Source: Advenella sp. FME57 (GTDB lineage: Bacteria > Pseudomonadota > Gammaproteobacteria > Burkholderiales > Burkholderiaceae_B). From it: 64,000 bases of DNA. The translations under genes were made by a program, and so were the position numbers. Numbering within the stretch: the first letter of the stretch is position 1; each line of letters opens with the position of its first letter. The stretch spans positions 287,001 to 351,000 of the forward strand of contig NZ_JABUXU010000002.1 in assembly GCF_014897675.1 (NCBI RefSeq), given 5' to 3'. The notes below the pieces were generated by a model. The model was not told where the DNA came from, searched no databases, and saw nothing but the letters and a program-made list of their open reading frames with translations. Shown here one piece after another: positions 59,702 through 64,000 of the stretch.

Positions 59702-60862
59702 TCAGGATGGTGGCAGAGCAGTCCACAACGGGCCTGCTAGGGGTTGGGACAAGAATGTACGATTCAATTCGGCCAGATAAGAGGCGGGCTCAAGATCGGT
59801 AAATGCGTCTGGATGCAACCACTTTGCCGCGACTTCCATAAACAGACCTTGCAGAATAATGTTACTTATCAGGCCACTCCATATGCCGTACACTTTTTTT
59901 TCTGCGACGGCGGGCAGGTGCGCAAAGCCCGGACGCTGCATCATTTGTGCCAGGCTTGCTGCTGCCTTGATTTTATCTGTACCGGGCGCAATTGAAGGAC
60001 GTGAGGCGGCGCTGAAGTCGCCGCCGGTCGCAATATAGACATCGGGTCGCTCGGCGATCAATCCTTCCAGCGACAGTTTCGTATACCAGGAGGAACCAAG
60101 GGAAGCATTCAATCCGCGCCCGCCCGCTGCTCTCAAAAGCTCTCCCCAGGTCTGTGATCCGGCTGCCCAGCAGCAGTCCGTGTTGGTCGACATGACTTCG
60201 AAATACGTTTTAACGGGCGACAGGTTTCTGGTGCGTGAGCGGATGTGTGAGCGGCGGAGTGAATCAAATGCGATAAAATTTTCTGCTTTGGCCTGCTGGT
60301 TCAGTAACTCGCCCCAGAATCGCATGGTGCTGATGGCGACGTCATCTACGGAAGCAGGTTGCGCGTTGCTGCCGGATTTGTTACGGGAATTGCTGCTGAT
60401 CTGGCTGAACACTACCGGGATGTTGAAGTTTGTCATGGCCTGGACGAAGGGGTTGTCTTCGAATCCTGGTGCCATATAGGCTGATGCTACTATCACATCG
60501 GGTTTGAGGGACAGCACGCCTTCGAGGGAGAGGCTTGTCGAGGTCTGGTTACCAATATCCGCAATTTTTCGTGCCTTTTCTGTATACGTCCGTCGTACAT
60601 AAGCACTGTCGATCCGGTCTGTACCGGACCATCCCACCACCAGCGTTGCCGGGTTCGGATGAACGCAGGCCATGGACAGGATGTCCTGGGCTTCAAGCAG
60701 AATGATGCGGTTTGGGCTTCTGGGGATTTCCACTTGCCGTCCTGACACGTCCGTGATGGTTTTTCGGGTGGTGGAAAATGCGGGAAACGAGATCGATGCC
60801 AGCCCGGCATGCGCAGCACCGAGAATCCATTTTCTTCGGGCAAGCCGGTAGCGTGTTGTCAT
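59702..60862 (-). CDS. Iron-siderophore ABC substrate-binding protein (FecB-like)
   Basis: A 386-residue periplasmic binding protein. Its N-terminus has a Tat-like RRKWILGAAHAG signal. The mature part has ITDVSGRQVEIPRSPNRIIL, LSLKPDVIVASAYMAPG, and a second lobe RPDVYIATGGDFSAASR. It binds an iron complex from the outer-membrane receptor. The start shares TAATG with the receptor stop, indicating coupling. No permease or ATPase genes are adjacent, so it relies on a transporter encoded elsewhere. Confidence 0.87.
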   Translation of the reverse strand: MTTRYRLARRKWILGAAHAGLASISFPAFSTTRKTITDVSGRQVEIPRSPNRIILLEAQDILSMACVHPNPATLVVGWSGTDRIDSAYVRRTYTEKARKIADIGNQTSTSLSLEGVLSLKPDVIVASAYMAPGFEDNPFVQAMTNFNIPVVFSQISSNSRNKSGSNAQPASVDDVAISTMRFWGELLNQQAKAENFIAFDSLRRSHIRSRTRNLSPVKTYFEVMSTNTDCCWAAGSQTWGELLRAAGGRGLNASLGSSWYTKLSLEGLIAERPDVYIATGGDFSAASRPSIAPGTDKIKAAASLAQMMQRPGFAHLPAVAEKKVYGIWSGLISNIILQGLFMEVAAKWLHPDAFTDLEPASYLAELNRTFLSQPLAGPLWTALPPS

Positions 60863-63024
60863 TACCATGTGTATCGTACTCCTGCCAATACCTGACGTTC
60901 ATTGCCATACTGGCAAAAAAACCCGGAACTGCAGCTGGCATAATATTTTTTATCAAACAGATTGTTGACGTTTAGCGTAGCCCGGACACCTTTCATTGCA
61001 GGTGAAATGGCTCCCAGGTCATAGGCTAAAGCGGCATCCACCACGCCGTGGCCAGCGGAACGGACCTCGTTCTCATCATCGCCAAAACTGGAACCGACCA
61101 GCCTGATGCCGGCACCCATGCGCAGGCCAGCCAAGATGCCTTTGGAGACTCTGTAATTGGCCCATACTGAACCAAACTGGCGTGGAACTGCCTGCGGACG
61201 CTTGCCAATGACATCCGGCATACTAGATTCGGTGATCTCCGTATTCAGCAACGTATAGGCGGCGATCACGTCCAGATTCGGCGTGATGTTGCCACGAACT
61301 TCCAGTTCCAGACCTCGGGAGCGGATCTCACCCTGTTGTACATTGAAGCCGGGCATGGCGCCCGGAGTGAGCACATTTTTTTGCCTGATATCGAATATCG
61401 ATGCGGTGAACATGGCGTTGATGCCTGTGGGCTGGTATTTGATACCGGCTTCATATTGCTTTGCCGTCCGGGGGACAAAAGCGCTGCCGTCCGCGCCGAC
61501 GCCTGAAGTGGGTTCAAAGGAAGTGGAATAGCTGAAGTACGGCGCAAGTCCGTTATCAAACCGGTACAGCAACGACAGCCGATAGCTGGGCTTTTTGTCG
61601 GATTGTCGCTGCCAACTGTTGACCAGGCGGTTTTTAGTTGCCTGCGATGCCCAGTCGTAGCGTGCACCGATGACGGCGTGCCAACGGTTCCAGGATAGCT
61701 GATCCTGGATATACAGGCCGGTTTGCCTGAGAGTTTCGTGATTATCGATGATCGGCGCCAATGGCGTTAGTGGCACGGCGGAAACCGGTGCCGTTACGTC
61801 CAGTGCCGGGGCCTGTCCATAGCGGTACAGCCAGTCGCTTTGCGAACGCTGGACGTCGACGCCGGCGACGACGGTATGTCTAACTTGGCCGGTAGCAAAG
61901 CGAGATTCCAGATAATTGTCAAATGTGATACCGGACGCCCGTTCGACAGAGTTCAACGCTTGTCTGGGCATCAAACCAGCTTCATTCAGCAGGCCGGTCA
62001 TCTGGTAGGATGACATGTCCGTATTGACATGCGAATAGCGGAATTTTGATTTGAACGTCAATTGTTCATTCAGCGCGTGTTCAAACGCGTAGCCAATGCC
62101 GTACTGTGTGCGGTCATAATGATCAAAATCGCGGTCGCCAACATTCAGGTTACGATCTAGGTAGTTGCGAAACTTTTCGGGCGCCAGTTGCCGCGCCAGG
62201 ATAGAGTTGAAATAGCCACCTTCCGGATCTCGCTGATAGAACGCCGACAGCGTCAGTTTCGTTCCAGCGTCAGGTTGCCACGTCAAGGCTGGCGCGATGC
62301 CAAGCCGTTGTTCTCTTACTCCACTGTAGCGAGTACCGGCATCGCGTGCGATTGCGGCAAGACTGTATTGCCATTCACCTTCCGGATCCAATGCTCCTTG
62401 TGAGCTGAATCCACCTTGTGTCCGACCATGACTTCCGGCTTCCAGTCGAAGCTCGCCATGGGGGTCAGCCCCGGGCTCACGGCTAACCATATTGACCACA
62501 CCTCCTGGGCTCGTTTGGCCGTACATCAATGCTGACGGACCTTTCAGAACGTCAATGCGGTCCAGCAAATACGGATCCATCGACGGAACGGCAAAAGCCT
62601 GTCCTTTGGCCAGCTTCATTCCGTCAAGAAAAGATGCGTATTGCGTCGCCGTGCCAAAAGCGCCGAAGCCGCGCAAAAACACGCTGTCGGCGCGTGCGTT
62701 GACATCCACCCCGGCTAGCACGCCTGCGCTGTAACCCATTGCCTGACTGGCCGTCTGATAATTCTGATCATCAAGCTGCTTGCGGGTAATGGTCGATACC
62801 GATTGGGGAGTGTTCATGACACTGCTGCCGCTTTTTGTGGCAGATGACTGATCTTGAACCCAATAATTATTTCGACTATCCGAAGACACGCTCTCCGGCG
62901 CCGCAATCACGGCCGGTAATCTGACAGGACTTTGAGCATAAGCGGCGTTTGCTGTCAAAAGAGCTGAGCACAGGGCAAAATAAAACCCGGCCAAGGGGGG
63001 CAGGAAGTAGGAAAACTTCATCAT
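60862..63024 (-). CDS. TonB-dependent siderophore receptor
   Basis: A 720-residue outer-membrane receptor. The signal peptide ends around TANAAYAQ, the plug has VMNTPQSVSTITRKQLDDQN, FLRGFGAFG and LDRIDVLKGPSALMYGQTSP, then GGVVNMVSREP, and the barrel ends in an aromatic residue (VRYTW). It imports a ferric siderophore with TonB energy. The ATG at 63024 follows AAGGAT; the open frame upstream runs across the Fur-type site and is rejected. Ligand unknown. Confidence 0.92.
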   Translation of the reverse strand: MMKFSYFLPPLAGFYFALCSALLTANAAYAQSPVRLPAVIAAPESVSSDSRNNYWVQDQSSATKSGSSVMNTPQSVSTITRKQLDDQNYQTASQAMGYSAGVLAGVDVNARADSVFLRGFGAFGTATQYASFLDGMKLAKGQAFAVPSMDPYLLDRIDVLKGPSALMYGQTSPGGVVNMVSREPGADPHGELRLEAGSHGRTQGGFSSQGALDPEGEWQYSLAAIARDAGTRYSGVREQRLGIAPALTWQPDAGTKLTLSAFYQRDPEGGYFNSILARQLAPEKFRNYLDRNLNVGDRDFDHYDRTQYGIGYAFEHALNEQLTFKSKFRYSHVNTDMSSYQMTGLLNEAGLMPRQALNSVERASGITFDNYLESRFATGQVRHTVVAGVDVQRSQSDWLYRYGQAPALDVTAPVSAVPLTPLAPIIDNHETLRQTGLYIQDQLSWNRWHAVIGARYDWASQATKNRLVNSWQRQSDKKPSYRLSLLYRFDNGLAPYFSYSTSFEPTSGVGADGSAFVPRTAKQYEAGIKYQPTGINAMFTASIFDIRQKNVLTPGAMPGFNVQQGEIRSRGLELEVRGNITPNLDVIAAYTLLNTEITESSMPDVIGKRPQAVPRQFGSVWANYRVSKGILAGLRMGAGIRLVGSSFGDDENEVRSAGHGVVDAALAYDLGAISPAMKGVRATLNVNNLFDKKYYASCSSGFFCQYGNERQVLAGVRYTW

Positions 63025-63088
63025 GGTTGCAGATCCTTCATCTGGCGAATGACCAGTCGTTGGCGTCAAAATGTCACCGAGTTTATGC

Positions 63089-63108
63089 AAATGAGAATTA
63101 TTATAATA
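63089..63108. promoter_or_regulatory. Probable Fur box
   Basis: AAATGAGAATTATTATAATA matches the repeated NAT(A/T)AT core of Fur sites (AATGAGAATTATTAT is a common variant). It lies 65 bases before the receptor and in the shared region with tetR, so iron would repress the operon. Confidence 0.65.
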
Positions 63109-63201
63109 AAAACGGGACGGTTCCGTTTGATTTATTTCTGAGATAATGAATATCTTTAGAATCAATGTTGGAAACTGACAATCTATTAACGGGGAAATAA
63201 G

Positions 63202-63915
63202 ATGAATCTGCAGGCAATAAAGAGAAAAACCGAAAAAGACCCCATGCCGCCCAAGCGCGGGGGGAGGCCTTCAAAAGAAGGTGAAGCGGCGCTGTCCGAA
63301 ATCATACTGAAGACGGCCACGGCTTTGTTCGCTGCCAAGGGCTATGCTGGAACATCAGTGGAGAAGGTGGCAGCCTCCTGTCGGGTAGGGAAAGATACGA
63401 TCTATCGTCGCTTTCCCTCGAAAGCAGCACTATTCGAAGGCGTGTTGCAGAGGCTGCGAGTGGACACGATGAAAAAAATGCAAGCCGTGGCATTTGTGGA
63501 TGAAAAAATGGATGCTATGCAAAACCTGAAAAACACCACGAGGTGGATGTTGTCTGTCAATCTATTGCCGGATTTTATTGCCCTGAAGCGTATTGCGCTG
63601 AGTGAGGAGATGGTATTTGGGCAATTTACGGAAAAATTTTCCCAGAATGATCCGATTATGAATCGATATATGGAACTCGTGCGAGAGGCACAGAAAGCTG
63701 GATATCTGATTACGGATACGCCTGCACGATTGCTGGCAGAACACTTGATCAATGGCATTATTACTGGCCCGGTCTTTGCAGCCATGTTGGGTGATAGCCG
63801 CTACGATGATGCCGAGACATTGAATCGGTATTTCCAATCGGCCTGGAATTTGTGCTTGAAAGGAGTGATCGATTCTAAATGTGTTTCATTTCAAACTTTG
63901 CAGGGCCAATCCTGA
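63202..63915 (+). CDS. TetR-family regulator
   Basis: A 237-residue regulator. The HTH is LKTATALFAAKGYAGTSVEK and VGKDTIYRRFPSKAALFEGV; the helical effector domain follows. The start at 63202 has GGGGAAATAAG upstream, though a second Met at 63244 would also fit. It is divergent from the iron-uptake operon, so it may add a second control there besides Fur. Confidence 0.87.
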   Translation: MNLQAIKRKTEKDPMPPKRGGRPSKEGEAALSEIILKTATALFAAKGYAGTSVEKVAASCRVGKDTIYRRFPSKAALFEGVLQRLRVDTMKKMQAVAFVDEKMDAMQNLKNTTRWMLSVNLLPDFIALKRIALSEEMVFGQFTEKFSQNDPIMNRYMELVREAQKAGYLITDTPARLLAEHLINGIITGPVFAAMLGDSRYDDAETLNRYFQSAWNLCLKGVIDSKCVSFQTLQGQS

Positions 63916-64000
63916 TTCTTTTGTCTTGGGTACTGGTCTACCCAGTGAATCGACCAGATTTTTATAGACAGTTCGTAGCCTCAGAAAAGTATTGCTGTTC

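Overview
The window looks like a chromosomal segment from a betaproteobacterium of the order Burkholderiales, most likely Alcaligenaceae. The evidence is gene content: five stand-alone Bug/TctC-type periplasmic binding proteins, aromatic-acid and acyl-CoA catabolic clusters with LysR, IclR and GntR regulators, and a tilS gene at the left edge. No ribosomal RNA gene is present, so genus level is not claimed.

Positions 1-33700 are catabolic chromosome. After the 3' part of tilS and a GST come a LysR regulator with a divergent class II aldolase and MFS carrier, then a GntR repressor facing a two-component Rieske oxygenase system (6254-8885). Next is a minus-strand tctC / enoyl-CoA hydratase / acyl-CoA synthetase operon, divergent from an IclR gene across a large palindromic operator. 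Stress genes follow (glutathionyl-hydroquinone reductase, catalase). Then come LysR-tctC-ligJ (4-oxalomesaconate hydratase, linking to protocatechuate or gallate meta-cleavage) and a minus-strand acyl-CoA operon (CaiB, MaoC, two acyl-CoA dehydrogenases, two tctC) with a LysR gene. Last are an orphan isochorismate synthase and a fifth tctC.

At 33901-33947 there is only the 3' half of a tRNA-Arg(ACG) gene with its terminator, the footprint expected where an element has integrated in a tRNA gene. From there to about 58.4 kb runs a complete conjugative-plasmid backbone: TraL/TrbM/TraM-like proteins, VirB1, a TrfA-type replication initiator followed by an iteron origin with DnaA boxes, VirB2-VirB11, two toxin-antitoxin pairs, SSB, VirD4, a TOPRIM primase-like protein, a nuclease, an ArdC-like antirestriction protein, MobC and a MOBP-type relaxase. 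No integrase and no intact tRNA-Arg are visible, so either the element is a degenerate integrated plasmid or its other end lies beyond the window. Its transfer operon is studded with terminator-like hairpins, several of them inside the 5' ends of trbM, virB6 and virB9.

The right side of the element ends in two gene fragments: a start-less cysteine-motif protein and the first 39 codons of a fumarylacetoacetate-hydrolase-like gene. Beyond them is an iron-acquisition operon on the minus strand (TonB receptor, binding protein, DUF2218-siderophore-interacting protein) under a likely Fur box, divergent from a TetR regulator.
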